Under the pieces are notes generated by a model that ran no database searches, was not told the DNA's origin, and saw only the letters and a list, made by a program, of their open reading frames with translations. A stretch of 64,000 nt of DNA. It comes from Bacteroidales bacterium (GTDB lineage Bacteria; Bacteroidota; Bacteroidia; Bacteroidales; UBA3824). Positions 1 through 9,357 of the stretch are shown here, in pieces (within the stretch, counting starts at the first letter, position 1; every line of letters starts with the position of its first letter). The position numbers and the translations under genes are program-made. The stretch is from NCBI GenBank assembly GCA_016286055.1, contig JAEERW010000008.1, positions 1-64,000 of the forward strand, read 5' to 3'.

Positions 1-1
1 T

Positions 2-1873
2 CTACTTGTGTTGGATGTCAACACAAACAATGAAAACATCAAACAAGAGATTAACACACAAATATATAAATATCTCCCCTCTGACAATTGGAAAACACTT
101 GTGCTAACGCGAGCAATTGTCAAAAATAAAAACCGTTTTGCGTTCATTGAGATGGACAAAATGACGGGAGAAGAAGCCAAAGAATTGTTTTTAAACAATT
201 ATGATAGCTGTATTAAGTTTTCGGATGACCAACTCGACATAATTATAAATGAACTTTATTACCATCCGCTCTTAATTGAGCAAACCGCAATTGCAGTTTC
301 AAATAGCCAAGAAAAAGATGCTGATGAAGTACTAAACAATATAAAAGGGAACAAAGTCAAAAATAAGCGAACAGAAGAAATTTTAGGCGGTTTAGCAATA
401 GAAGAAAAAGAGATACAAGACATTTACACATATCTCATCAACCTATGTAACATAGAAAATCTTTCCACCGACGAAGTAAACTTCCTCGCCGTCTATGTTA
501 CTTGGCCCTATGAACCAATTGCTAACGAAGCAATAGAAACTCTTTTACCCAATAGCAAAGAAAAACTAAACTCACTTATAGAAAAAGGTATCCTTTCCCA
601 TAATGACAAGCACTACTCCATCCACAGTCTTATGGGTGACGTCTTGCGCGAACAAATCAAAATAAGCGAATTTGATTATACCAATTATTTGGAAAATATT
701 CTAATTTTTCTTTATGATGAAATAAAACGTGTTACCTTACACAAATATTCCAAACTCATAACTAATAGTTTAATTCACCACGGACTATGTAACAATATTA
801 TATTGTTCAGAGAGTTTCTTAACGCATTGTGCAACTTCAATGATGTAATTCTGTACAATTTGCCAGAGCCGGAGGTTACCGACATAGTGAAAAAGCTGGA
901 AGCAAACGCAGAGCCTTTCCAAGTTGCCCAATTATACAATGCCGTGGCAAGAGCGGAGGAATTTAAAAACAATCTTTCCGATGCAAAATTACATTATGAC
1001 AAGGCATTAGAAATAATGGGAGATGTGGAAAAATACGAAAAAACATTGGATACAAAAGGGTCATTGCTTAACAACCTTGCAATGCTCGAAGAAAAACTTG
1101 GCGACACCGATTCCGCAAAAAAGCATTATGAAGAATCAGTGGAAATATTAAGGAATTTGCCGGAAACGCCGCAGTATTTGTATTGTTTGGCAACTACCCT
1201 ATACAACCTTGCTATAATCGAAAAAGACCTTGGTGACCCCGATTCCGCAAAAAAGCATTACGAACAATCGCTGGAAATAGGAAAGAAACTGCCGGAAACG
1301 CCACAATATTTGGATAGTTTGGCAACCACACTTAACAACCTTGCACTTCTCGAAAGAAACCTTGGCAACACCGATTCTGCGAAAAAGTATTATGAAGAAT
1401 CGTTGGAAATAGAAAGGAAACTGCCGGAAACGCCACTGTATTTGAAAGAGTTGGCGACTACCCTGCACAACCTTGCAGACCTCGAAGAAACCTTTGGTGA
1501 CACCGATTCTGCGAAAAAAAATTATGAAGATTCGTTGGAAATAAAAAGGAAGCTGCCGGAAACGCCGCAGTATTTGTATAGTTTGGCGACTACCCTGAAC
1601 AACATTGCAAATATCGACAAAAAATTTGGTGACACCGATTCGGCAAAAAAGCATTATAAAGAATCGTTGGATATAAAACTGAAATTGCCAGAAACGCAAC
1701 AGTATTTGCATAGTTTGGCAGTTACTCTGTACAATTTTGCAGACCTCGAAGAAACCCTTGGCGACACTGATTCCGCAAAAAAACATTTTGAAGAAGGATT
1801 GGAAATATCACGTAAAATTGGAAATGATAAATATATTAGGTTCTTTGAAGAACGCTTGGCAAAACTTCCTTAA
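2..1873 (+). CDS. STAND/NB-ARC-like NTPase with C-terminal TPR repeats, 5' truncated by window start (paralog of the next gene)
   Basis: Open frame runs from the window edge (LLVLDVNTNNE... Walker-B-like) and is near-identical to residues after the P-loop in 1977..5201; six ~44-aa TPR units (NLAxLExxLGDTDSAKKHYEESLEIxRKLPETPQYL). Confidence 0.85.
   Translation, partial: LLVLDVNTNNENIKQEINTQIYKYLPSDNWKTLVLTRAIVKNKNRFAFIEMDKMTGEEAKELFLNNYDSCIKFSDDQLDIIINELYYHPLLIEQTAIAVSNSQEKDADEVLNNIKGNKVKNKRTEEILGGLAIEEKEIQDIYTYLINLCNIENLSTDEVNFLAVYVTWPYEPIANEAIETLLPNSKEKLNSLIEKGILSHNDKHYSIHSLMGDVLREQIKISEFDYTNYLENILIFLYDEIKRVTLHKYSKLITNSLIHHGLCNNIILFREFLNALCNFNDVILYNLPEPEVTDIVKKLEANAEPFQVAQLYNAVARAEEFKNNLSDAKLHYDKALEIMGDVEKYEKTLDTKGSLLNNLAMLEEKLGDTDSAKKHYEESVEILRNLPETPQYLYCLATTLYNLAIIEKDLGDPDSAKKHYEQSLEIGKKLPETPQYLDSLATTLNNLALLERNLGNTDSAKKYYEESLEIERKLPETPLYLKELATTLHNLADLEETFGDTDSAKKNYEDSLEIKRKLPETPQYLYSLATTLNNIANIDKKFGDTDSAKKHYKESLDIKLKLPETQQYLHSLAVTLYNFADLEETLGDTDSAKKHFEEGLEISRKIGNDKYIRFFEERLAKLP
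1070..1870 (+). repeat. 132-bp tandem coding repeats (6 TPR units)
   Basis: Repeated DNA motif aaccttgcaatgctcgaagaaaaccttggcgacaccgattccgcaaaaaagcattatgaagaatcg... every ~132 bp. Confidence 0.85.
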
Positions 1874-1976
1874 AAACTCTCAATAACCTTGTACCGTTTC
1901 ACCGACGGGAAGAATAGCATTTTCTTTGCAAAATCAAAATTTTTTCCTTATCTTCGCACCACAAAACTTTTTTGCT

Positions 1977-4900
1977 ATGGATTACAGATACAAAATCTTC
2001 ATAAGTTACCGCCGTGACGACGCGGTGTTCAAAGATACTGTTTACAATATCCTCAGCGAGTATATCGACGAGGACAGGATTTTTGTGGACACGGTGGAAT
2101 TAAATAAAAGGCCAAACAAATGGTTTGAAACCATACACGACGCATTGCTTTCGTCAGAATATATTTTGATTTGTGTAAACAAAGATACCTTCAATCGTGA
2201 ATCGCAAGAAAATAAAACAGATTGGTATTACAAAGAAATTGAAATTGCACTGCAAAGACAGAAAGAGGACAATTCTGTACACATCATTCCAATAATAAAT
2301 GTTCGTCCAAATTTTGACGAAACACCATTTCCTGAACTTTCTCCATTTCAAGATGTAAGGTATCGAATAAAAGAGAGAAATACTACATTTCAAGAACGAT
2401 TATTGAATATTTTGGGAATAGAAGATAGAAAAAATGGAAATAAATCTTCTTATCCCACAATAATTAAAAACATAGTATTCCCAAACAATCTTGTTCCACG
2501 TTTTGATATGCTCAACAAAGTGTGGAAAAGTTTTTATAACCATAATTGTGTGGTAGTCAGTGGTATTGGCGGCAGCGGAAAAACGTCTTTGGCATATCTG
2601 TACGCAAAGGAACAGAATTTTAATAATGTTGCCTGGGTAACAGTTAACGGCAAAATTGAAGACGCCTTTTTGGAAAAAATGGCAGAGATATTATTTGAAG
2701 GGGAAGAACAAGAACGATTTATACAAAATCAAAATAAACCAGTAAAACTTGCAATAGTTAAAAACAAATTATCAAACATTAAAGGTAAAAATCTACTTGT
2801 GTTGGATGTCAACACAAACAATGAAACAATAAAACAAGAGATTAACACACAAATATATAAATATCTCCCGTCTGACAATTGGAAAACACTTGTATTGACG
2901 CGAGCAATTGTCAAAAATAAAAACCGTTTTGCGTTCATTGAGATGGACAAAATGACGGGAGAAGAAGCCAAAGAATTGTTTTTAAACAATTATGATGGTT
3001 GTATAAAATTTTCGGATGACCAACTCGACATAATTGTAAATGAACTTTATTACCATCCGCTTTTGATAGAGCAAACTGCAATTGCGGTTTTCAATAGCCA
3101 AGAAACAGATGCAGAGGAAGTATTAAACAATATCAAAGGGAATAAGGTTAAAAATAAGCGAACAGAAGAAATTTTAGGCGGTTTAGCAATCGAAGAAAAG
3201 GAAATACAAGATATATACACATATCTTATCAACCTCTGCAACATAGAAAATCTTTCAGAAGACGAAGTAAACTTCCTCGCCGTCTATGTTACTTGGCCCA
3301 ATGAACCAATTGCTAACGAAGCAATAGAAACTCTTTTGCCAGATAGCAAAGAAAAACTAAACTCACTTATAGAAAAAGGTATCCTTTCCCATAATGACAA
3401 GCATTACTCCATCCACAGTCTTATGGGTGACGTCTTGCGCGAACAAATCAACATCAGAGAATTTGATTATTCAGAATATCTTGATAATATCGACAAAATT
3501 CTTGATGACGACATAAAATCCGTCACCTTGCACAGTTACTCCAAATGCATCGCAAGTAGTTTCATCAACTACGGAATTTGTGGACGTATTGCTTTGTTCT
3601 ATTCTTTTCTCAATCAATTGCGTGACAACAATGATGTCATTCTCTATCAATTGCCAATGCCTGAATTATATCATTTAGTAAACGAATTTGAGAAATACGC
3701 AGAACCATACGATTTAGCCGACTTGTATAATGCCATAGCAAGAGTTGAGGTGTTCAAAAACAATCTTTCCGATGCAAAAATGCATTATGAAAAGGCATTG
3801 AAAGTAATAGAAGGTGCAGATGAAAATGATGAAACATTGGATTCAAAAAGTGCGTATCTTCAAAACCTTGCAATGCTCGAAGTAAACCTTGGTGATACCG
3901 ATTCCGCAAAAAAGCATTTTGAAGAATCGGTGAAAATAAAAAGGGAACTGCCAGAAACGCCGAAGTATTTGGATAGTTTGGCAAACACCTTAGGCAACCT
4001 TGCAGGTCTCGAAGAAAACCTTGACGAAAACGATTCCGCAAAAAAACATTTGCAAGAAGCGATTGAAATAAGTAGAAGACAGCCGGAAAAGCCGATTTAT
4101 TTGGACTTATTGTCAGGTACCATCAACAACCTTGCAATGCTCGAAAAAAACCTTGGCGACAACGATTCCGCAATAATGAATTATGAAGAAGCGGTAGAAA
4201 TAAATAGGAAACTGCTGAAACTGGCGGAAACGCCACAGTATTTTGATAATTTGGCAAAAACTCTCAATAACCTTGCAATGCTCGAAGATAACCTTGGCGA
4301 CACCGATTCCGCAAAAAAGCATTTTGAAGAAGCGGTGATAATTGAAAGGGGATTGCCAGAAACACCGCAGTATTTGTATAGTTTGGCAACCACCCTTGGT
4401 AACCTTGCAGATCTCGAAAAAAAACTTGGCGACAACGATTCCGCAAAAAAACATTATGAAGAACAGATTGAAATAAGTAGAAAACTGCCGGAAACGCCGG
4501 ATTATTTGGACTCATTGTCAAGTACCATCAACAACCTTGCAATGCTCGAAGAAAATCTTGACGATACCGATTCCGCAAAAAAGCATTATGAAGAATCGTT
4601 AGAAATAAAAAGGAAACTGCCGGATACGCCGAAGTATTTGAATAGTTTGGCAACCACCCTTGGTAACCTAGAAGATCTCGAAGAAGACCTTGGCGACACC
4701 GATTCTGCGAAAAAGCATTTGGAAGAAGCGATTGAAATAAGGAGACAACTGCCGGAAACACCGGATTATTTGGACTTATTGTCAGGTACCATCAACAACC
4801 TTGCAATGCTCGAAAAAAACCTTGGCGACAACAATTCCGCAAAAAAACATTATGAAGAATCGGTGGAAGTAAAAAGGAAACTGCCAAAAACGCCACAGTA

Positions 4901-5201
4901 TTTTGATAGTTTGGCTCTTTCCCTGACTAACCTTGCAGTGCTCGAAGAAAACCTTGGCGAAACCGATTCCGCCAAAAAGCATTTTGAAGAAGCGGTGGAA
5001 ATAAGAAGGCAACTGCCTGAAACACCGGTGTATTTGGATAATTTGGCAAACTCCATTGGTTTTCTTGCAATGCTTGACGCAGAACTTGGCGACATCAATT
5101 CCGCGAAAAAGCATTATGAAGAAGGGTTGGAAATTTCGCGACGAAGTGGAAATGAGGAATATATTAGGTTCTTTGAAGAACGCTTGGCAAAACTTCCTTA
5201 A
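1977..5201 (+). CDS. TIR domain - STAND NTPase - TPR protein (NLR-like)
   Basis: N-term MDYRYKIFISYRRDDAVFKDTVYNILSEYI...(TIR-like), P-loop VVVSGIGGSGKTSLAYLYA, NLLVLDVN, ten ~44-aa TPR units. Start set at ATG 1977 (not 1926) because a TATCTTCGC -7-like box lies at ~1950 inside the longer ORF. Confidence 0.85.
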   Translation: MDYRYKIFISYRRDDAVFKDTVYNILSEYIDEDRIFVDTVELNKRPNKWFETIHDALLSSEYILICVNKDTFNRESQENKTDWYYKEIEIALQRQKEDNSVHIIPIINVRPNFDETPFPELSPFQDVRYRIKERNTTFQERLLNILGIEDRKNGNKSSYPTIIKNIVFPNNLVPRFDMLNKVWKSFYNHNCVVVSGIGGSGKTSLAYLYAKEQNFNNVAWVTVNGKIEDAFLEKMAEILFEGEEQERFIQNQNKPVKLAIVKNKLSNIKGKNLLVLDVNTNNETIKQEINTQIYKYLPSDNWKTLVLTRAIVKNKNRFAFIEMDKMTGEEAKELFLNNYDGCIKFSDDQLDIIVNELYYHPLLIEQTAIAVFNSQETDAEEVLNNIKGNKVKNKRTEEILGGLAIEEKEIQDIYTYLINLCNIENLSEDEVNFLAVYVTWPNEPIANEAIETLLPDSKEKLNSLIEKGILSHNDKHYSIHSLMGDVLREQINIREFDYSEYLDNIDKILDDDIKSVTLHSYSKCIASSFINYGICGRIALFYSFLNQLRDNNDVILYQLPMPELYHLVNEFEKYAEPYDLADLYNAIARVEVFKNNLSDAKMHYEKALKVIEGADENDETLDSKSAYLQNLAMLEVNLGDTDSAKKHFEESVKIKRELPETPKYLDSLANTLGNLAGLEENLDENDSAKKHLQEAIEISRRQPEKPIYLDLLSGTINNLAMLEKNLGDNDSAIMNYEEAVEINRKLLKLAETPQYFDNLAKTLNNLAMLEDNLGDTDSAKKHFEEAVIIERGLPETPQYLYSLATTLGNLADLEKKLGDNDSAKKHYEEQIEISRKLPETPDYLDSLSSTINNLAMLEENLDDTDSAKKHYEESLEIKRKLPDTPKYLNSLATTLGNLEDLEEDLGDTDSAKKHLEEAIEIRRQLPETPDYLDLLSGTINNLAMLEKNLGDNNSAKKHYEESVEVKRKLPKTPQYFDSLALSLTNLAVLEENLGETDSAKKHFEEAVEIRRQLPETPVYLDNLANSIGFLAMLDAELGDINSAKKHYEEGLEISRRSGNEEYIRFFEERLAKLP
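3859..5198 (+). repeat. 132-bp tandem coding repeats (10 TPR units)
   Basis: Same unit as in the upstream paralog, ten copies, with higher-order similarity (YLDLLSGTINNLAMLEKNLGDN occurs twice). Confidence 0.85.
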
Positions 5202-5259
5202 TCTCCTTATCCCCTTCCCCGTCGTAAAAAATAGCATTTCTATTTGATTATAAATCACT

Positions 5260-5862
5260 TCACACATTCCACCGCCATTGCCAGCCACGCAGATTGCTTA
5301 CGCTTTCACGAGGTTGACTTTTGCCGTTTGTCAAGTTGATGCCGCAATCTGGACAGAGGTTTTCAAATCCTGTTAAAATCATTCCGCAAGCCGGGCAGAC
5401 ACTCTGGTGAGTGATGCTCACATTTGTATCAACAGCAGCAACTTTCTCAGGCACAGGCTTATCGAGCACGCTATGTAATGTGGATGTTAAATAGTTTCGC
5501 ACCGCATAAAAATTTGCCCCGTAAATAGCAAAAAACAACACGCAACCCCAGAATAAATAAGACGAGAGATGTCCCGAGAACATAAACATACCCACTAATA
5601 ATGCAGTAAAGAGTATGATTAAAAAGTTGGTGTTGGTGAACTTAAATACAGCATTCTGCTCTTGTAACCTAATAGTTACATCGTAGTGGTATCTAAAAAA
5701 CGAGTTGCGGAGCGTGGCATTGTACACACCGTCATCGAATGAAAACTTTATAGGAGATAGTTTGTTGTTAATACTATGCAAAAACATATCCTCATCAATA
5801 CCGTTTTGAGGAATAGACACCATGCCCGAAGGCGAAAACCAACTGTCGAAAATATTAATCAT
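5260..5862 (-). CDS. Membrane protein with C-terminal zinc ribbon
   Basis: Two hydrophobic segments; CPACGMILTGFENLCPDCG zinc ribbon. Start ATG 5862 preferred because a perfect minus-strand TATCTTTGC box lies at 5885-5893; the supplied ORF extends to 6003 into umuD. Confidence 0.6.
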   Translation of the reverse strand: MINIFDSWFSPSGMVSIPQNGIDEDMFLHSINNKLSPIKFSFDDGVYNATLRNSFFRYHYDVTIRLQEQNAVFKFTNTNFLIILFTALLVGMFMFSGHLSSYLFWGCVLFFAIYGANFYAVRNYLTSTLHSVLDKPVPEKVAAVDTNVSITHQSVCPACGMILTGFENLCPDCGINLTNGKSQPRESVSNLRGWQWRWNV

Positions 5863-5884
5863 CAAAAAACTAAAAACTGCTATT

Positions 5885-5893
5885 GCAAAGATA
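5885..5893 (-). promoter_or_regulatory. -7 box (TATCTTTGC) of the zinc-ribbon membrane protein gene
   Basis: GCAAAGATA on the + strand; Bacteroidetes TAnnTTTG consensus. Confidence 0.55.
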
Positions 5894-5916
5894 AGTTTTT
5901 TAATCAGCAAATATTT

Positions 5917-5925
5917 TACTTTTGC
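5917..5925 (+). promoter_or_regulatory. -7 box (TACTTTTGC) of umuDC
   Basis: TACTTTTGC located 10 nt before the umuD ATG. Confidence 0.55.
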
Positions 5926-5935
5926 AAAAAAAAAT

Positions 5936-6376
5936 ATGGCAAAAATCAGTATTATAGAAGGGGAATTTGAAAAGAGTCTCAGCCTGCAACTCACCGAAAG
6001 CATTCGGGCTGGATTTCCATCGCCTGCCGAAGACTATCTGCACGAGAGTCTCGACTTCAACCGCGACCTTATACGCAATCCGCAGGCCACTTTCTACGGT
6101 CGTGTGGAAGGCAACTCTATGATCGAGGCGGGTATCAACGATGGCGACATTGCCGTTATTGACCGCGCTGCCGAGCCTCAGGACGGCGATATTGTGGTTT
6201 GCTACATCAACAACGAGTTTACCATCAAATACCTCGACCTCACGCACCGTGCCGAAGGATATATCGAACTTCGTCCTGCCAACAAGGATTTCAAACCTAT
6301 CCGTATCAACGCCGACGATGATTTTGAGGTGTGGGGCGTGGTGGTATGGACTATCAAAAATTGGAAAAGATACTAA
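5936..6376 (+). CDS. umuD: UmuD-like S24 peptidase (SOS mutagenesis accessory protein)
   Basis: AGFPSPAEDY cleavage-region motif, EGNSMIEAGINDGD (catalytic Ser), FTIKYL (catalytic Lys); directly followed by umuC. Confidence 0.93.
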   Translation: MAKISIIEGEFEKSLSLQLTESIRAGFPSPAEDYLHESLDFNRDLIRNPQATFYGRVEGNSMIEAGINDGDIAVIDRAAEPQDGDIVVCYINNEFTIKYLDLTHRAEGYIELRPANKDFKPIRINADDDFEVWGVVVWTIKNWKRY

Positions 6377-6379
6377 ATT

Positions 6380-7669
6380 ATGTACGGTATAGTTGACTGC
6401 GACAATTGCTACGTATCCTGCGAGCGGGTTTTTCGTCCCGACCTTGTGGGCAAGCCAGTGGTGGTGCTCTCTAACAACGACGGCTGTGTGGTGGCGCGTT
6501 CCAATGAGGCTAAGGCTCTCGGCATAACAGCAGGAATACCATATTATCAACTTGCCGAAAAATTTCCCGACCAGAAAATCGCTGTTTTCTCATCCAACTA
6601 CGAACTCTATGGCGAACTTACCGGCCGTGTGGTAGAGATTATCAAAAAAGAAGCCCCTGCATATTTTCGTTACAGTATCGACGAGTGCTTTGTGAAACTC
6701 AACGGCATTGCCGACCTCAAACCTTGGGGCGAAAATCTCTCCAAAACCATAAAACAAAGCGTTGGAATACCTGTGAGCATAGGCATTGCCCCCAACAAAA
6801 CCCTCGCTAAAATTGCCAGCCGTTTTGCCAAAAAATACCGTGGCTACCGTCATTGCTGCGTTATCGACAATGAAGAAAAACGCCGTAAGGCACTATCTCT
6901 CACCGGAATAGAAGATATTTGGGGAATAGGACGCCGCTACACATCGCGAATAGTGTCAAGCGGAATCAAAACCGCCCTCGACCTTGCCAAAATGCCTGAA
7001 TCGTGGGTAAGAAGCACATTCAACAATATTGTTATGCTGCGCACTTGGCGCGAACTCAACGGCGACGACTGCGTGCCCGACGAACAGATGGCTGCCAAAA
7101 AGAGCATCTGCACCAGCCGTTCGTTTAACGGTATGATTTCAGATATAAGCCAGTTGCGCACTCATATCGACAACTATGCCGCACGTTGCGCCGAAAAACT
7201 ACGTATGCAAAAAACCGTTGCCACTATTCTCGGCGTGTTTCTTAATACAAATCCCTTTCGCGAAGACCTTCCGCAGTACTACAATTTTTTGGAAACAAGG
7301 CTCATAACGCCATCTAACAGCACCATCACCATAGTTAAAACCGCCAACGCACTTTTGGAGCAACTTTACCGTCCGGGATACAGGTACAAAAAAGCGGGAG
7401 TGATAGTTATGGGCATAGCGCCCGACAGCCCCATTCAACAAGACCTTTTTGACACCGATGCCGAAATGATAGCCAAAATGCGCCGTCTCGACACAGTGGT
7501 AGACCGTATCAACAAGGTCAATGGCACCGAAACCATAGTGCTTTGCTCGCAGCAATATCCATCGCAAAACGGCACAGGCAAAGCCGAAATTTTCGCCAAC
7601 GCAATCAAGCACGATTTCAAAAGCGCAAACCCCACCACACGATGGAGCGACATAATAAGATTGAAATAA
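6380..7669 (+). CDS. umuC: Y-family DNA polymerase V catalytic subunit UmuC
   Basis: MYGIVDCDNCYVSCERVFRPDL, YSIDECFVKL, SIGIAPNKTLAKIASRFAKK. Confidence 0.95.
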   Translation: MYGIVDCDNCYVSCERVFRPDLVGKPVVVLSNNDGCVVARSNEAKALGITAGIPYYQLAEKFPDQKIAVFSSNYELYGELTGRVVEIIKKEAPAYFRYSIDECFVKLNGIADLKPWGENLSKTIKQSVGIPVSIGIAPNKTLAKIASRFAKKYRGYRHCCVIDNEEKRRKALSLTGIEDIWGIGRRYTSRIVSSGIKTALDLAKMPESWVRSTFNNIVMLRTWRELNGDDCVPDEQMAAKKSICTSRSFNGMISDISQLRTHIDNYAARCAEKLRMQKTVATILGVFLNTNPFREDLPQYYNFLETRLITPSNSTITIVKTANALLEQLYRPGYRYKKAGVIVMGIAPDSPIQQDLFDTDAEMIAKMRRLDTVVDRINKVNGTETIVLCSQQYPSQNGTGKAEIFANAIKHDFKSANPTTRWSDIIRLK

Positions 7670-7768
7670 AAATAATTTTTTTCCAAAAAATCTTACCACC
7701 AACTCATTTTTTATTTGGCTTATTGCGCAAATATCTATACCTTTACTTTTTAAAAAAGCGAAAACCGT

Positions 7769-8743
7769 ATGTCAACCTTAGACGAAATAAAAGCACCGAT
7801 AGCGGAGGAGTTGGAAAAGTTCAAGCCCTATTTTGAACAGCAGATGAAGTCCGACAGCCGCAAACTAAACCTTGTGGTACGTTATGCGCTAAAAACCAAG
7901 GGCAAACAGATGCGTCCTATATTAGTGTTTCTGTGCGCCAAAATGCTCGGCACTATCAACGAAAAAACCTTCACCGCCGCCGCCCTTATCGAACTTTTGC
8001 ACACCGCCACCCTTATACACGACGATGTGGTAGACGAAAGTTTTTACCGCCGTGGGCTTTTTTCGATTTTTGCACTTTACAAAGCCAAAATTGCTGTGCT
8101 CTTGGGCGACTTCTTTTTGGCTAAGGGTCTGCTGATGAGCCTTCAAAACGATGACTTTAACCTTTTAAAAACCGTTTCGGAGACGGTGAAAGAGATGTCG
8201 GAAGGCGAATTAGACCAAATTGATCACGCCCGCCGCATGGATATCACCGAAGATTCGTACTACGAGGTTATCCGCAAAAAAACCGCCACACTTATTGCTG
8301 CCTGCACTGCCACTGGTGCACAATCGATAAATGCTAATAGCGAAACTGTGGAAACCATGAAGCAATTCGGCACCAAAATAGGTCTCGCTTTTCAAATCAA
8401 AGACGACCTCTTTGACTATCAAAAAACTGGCGCTATCGGCAAACCTAAATACAACGACATTCAAGAACGCAAACTTACCCTCCCCGTAATCTATGCCCTT
8501 CAAACCGACAAAGACGGTGAAAGCCGCTCTATAAAAAAGATTTTCCGTAAAAAAAGAAAGTCCAAAGACGACATTGCCAAAATTGTAGACTTTGTAATCA
8601 AAAACGGCGGCGTGGAATACGCGGTAAAAAAAATGCAACAATTAAAAGACGAGGCAGTAGCAATGCTCGCCCCCTTACCCGACAACGAAGCAAAAAATGC
8701 CCTTATAAAATTATCAGATTATATCATAAACCGAAATAAATAA
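7769..8743 (+). CDS. Polyprenyl (trans-isoprenyl) diphosphate synthase
   Basis: Aspartate-rich motifs HDDVVDES and FQIKDDLFDYQ, GKPKYNDIQERKLTLP. Confidence 0.93.
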   Translation: MSTLDEIKAPIAEELEKFKPYFEQQMKSDSRKLNLVVRYALKTKGKQMRPILVFLCAKMLGTINEKTFTAAALIELLHTATLIHDDVVDESFYRRGLFSIFALYKAKIAVLLGDFFLAKGLLMSLQNDDFNLLKTVSETVKEMSEGELDQIDHARRMDITEDSYYEVIRKKTATLIAACTATGAQSINANSETVETMKQFGTKIGLAFQIKDDLFDYQKTGAIGKPKYNDIQERKLTLPVIYALQTDKDGESRSIKKIFRKKRKSKDDIAKIVDFVIKNGGVEYAVKKMQQLKDEAVAMLAPLPDNEAKNALIKLSDYIINRNK

Positions 8744-8749
8744 AACACT

Positions 8750-9346
8750 ATGAAAATCAAATCGTTATTAATATCATTAATAGTTGCTGCCATTTTTTTG
8801 GCAGGCTGCAAAGGCGTTAGCCAATTAGCATCGTTTGTAAAATGCGATTTCGACTTTATCAACGTCGACAACGTAAAAGTGGCGGACATCAATTTTTCGC
8901 AAAAAAAGAAATACTCCGACTTTTCTATTGTGGATGCTGCCAAATTGGTTAAAGCATTCACCAGCAAGACATTCAACCTCAACCTTACTGTCAACGTAAA
9001 AGCCAAAAACCCAAACCAACGCAAGGCTGCAATAGGCGGATTCGACTACATTCTTTGGATCGACGATGTAAAAACTCTTTCTGGCACTATGAATCAGCAG
9101 TTTGAGATTGAACCCGGACAATCTATTACTATGCCCATGAATTTTACCATCGACCTCTTAGAAGTACTCAAAGGCGAATCGCGCGACAAAATTCTCAGTT
9201 TTGGCTGTGGTCTTGCCACCAACAATGCCGACGCTTCGCGCGTAAAACTATCGTTAAAACCTTACTTCAAAAATGGCACGCAAATATCTAAGTTTCCAAC
9301 ATATATAACCATAGGCGGCGACAAAATTATGCCGTCTAACTACTAA
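8750..9346 (+). CDS. Lipoprotein, LEA14-like
   Basis: Lipobox AIFLAGCKG; NLNLTVNVKAKNPNQRKAAIGGFDYILWID resembles LEA type-2 folds. Confidence 0.6.
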   Translation: MKIKSLLISLIVAAIFLAGCKGVSQLASFVKCDFDFINVDNVKVADINFSQKKKYSDFSIVDAAKLVKAFTSKTFNLNLTVNVKAKNPNQRKAAIGGFDYILWIDDVKTLSGTMNQQFEIEPGQSITMPMNFTIDLLEVLKGESRDKILSFGCGLATNNADASRVKLSLKPYFKNGTQISKFPTYITIGGDKIMPSNY

Positions 9347-9357
9347 TCTCCACAGTT

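Noticed and set aside
1199-1786. Minus-strand ORFs opposite the TPR genes (also 3754..4041, 4113..4454, 4528..4761, 4782..5288)
   Set aside because: Antisense shadows of the repetitive coding sequence, with repetitive products and no promoter or family features.
1926-1976. Upstream extension of the TIR-STAND ORF (start at 1926)
   Set aside because: The extension contains a TATCTTCGC -7-like box and encodes MQNQNFFLIFAPQNFFA; the ATG at 1977 matches the TIR start.
1070-5198. CRISPR or non-coding satellite
   Set aside because: 132-bp periodicity is fully explained by in-frame 44-aa TPR units.
5900-6550. 216-aa minus-strand ORF over umuD/umuC
   Set aside because: Antisense to well-supported genes; codon-bias shadow.
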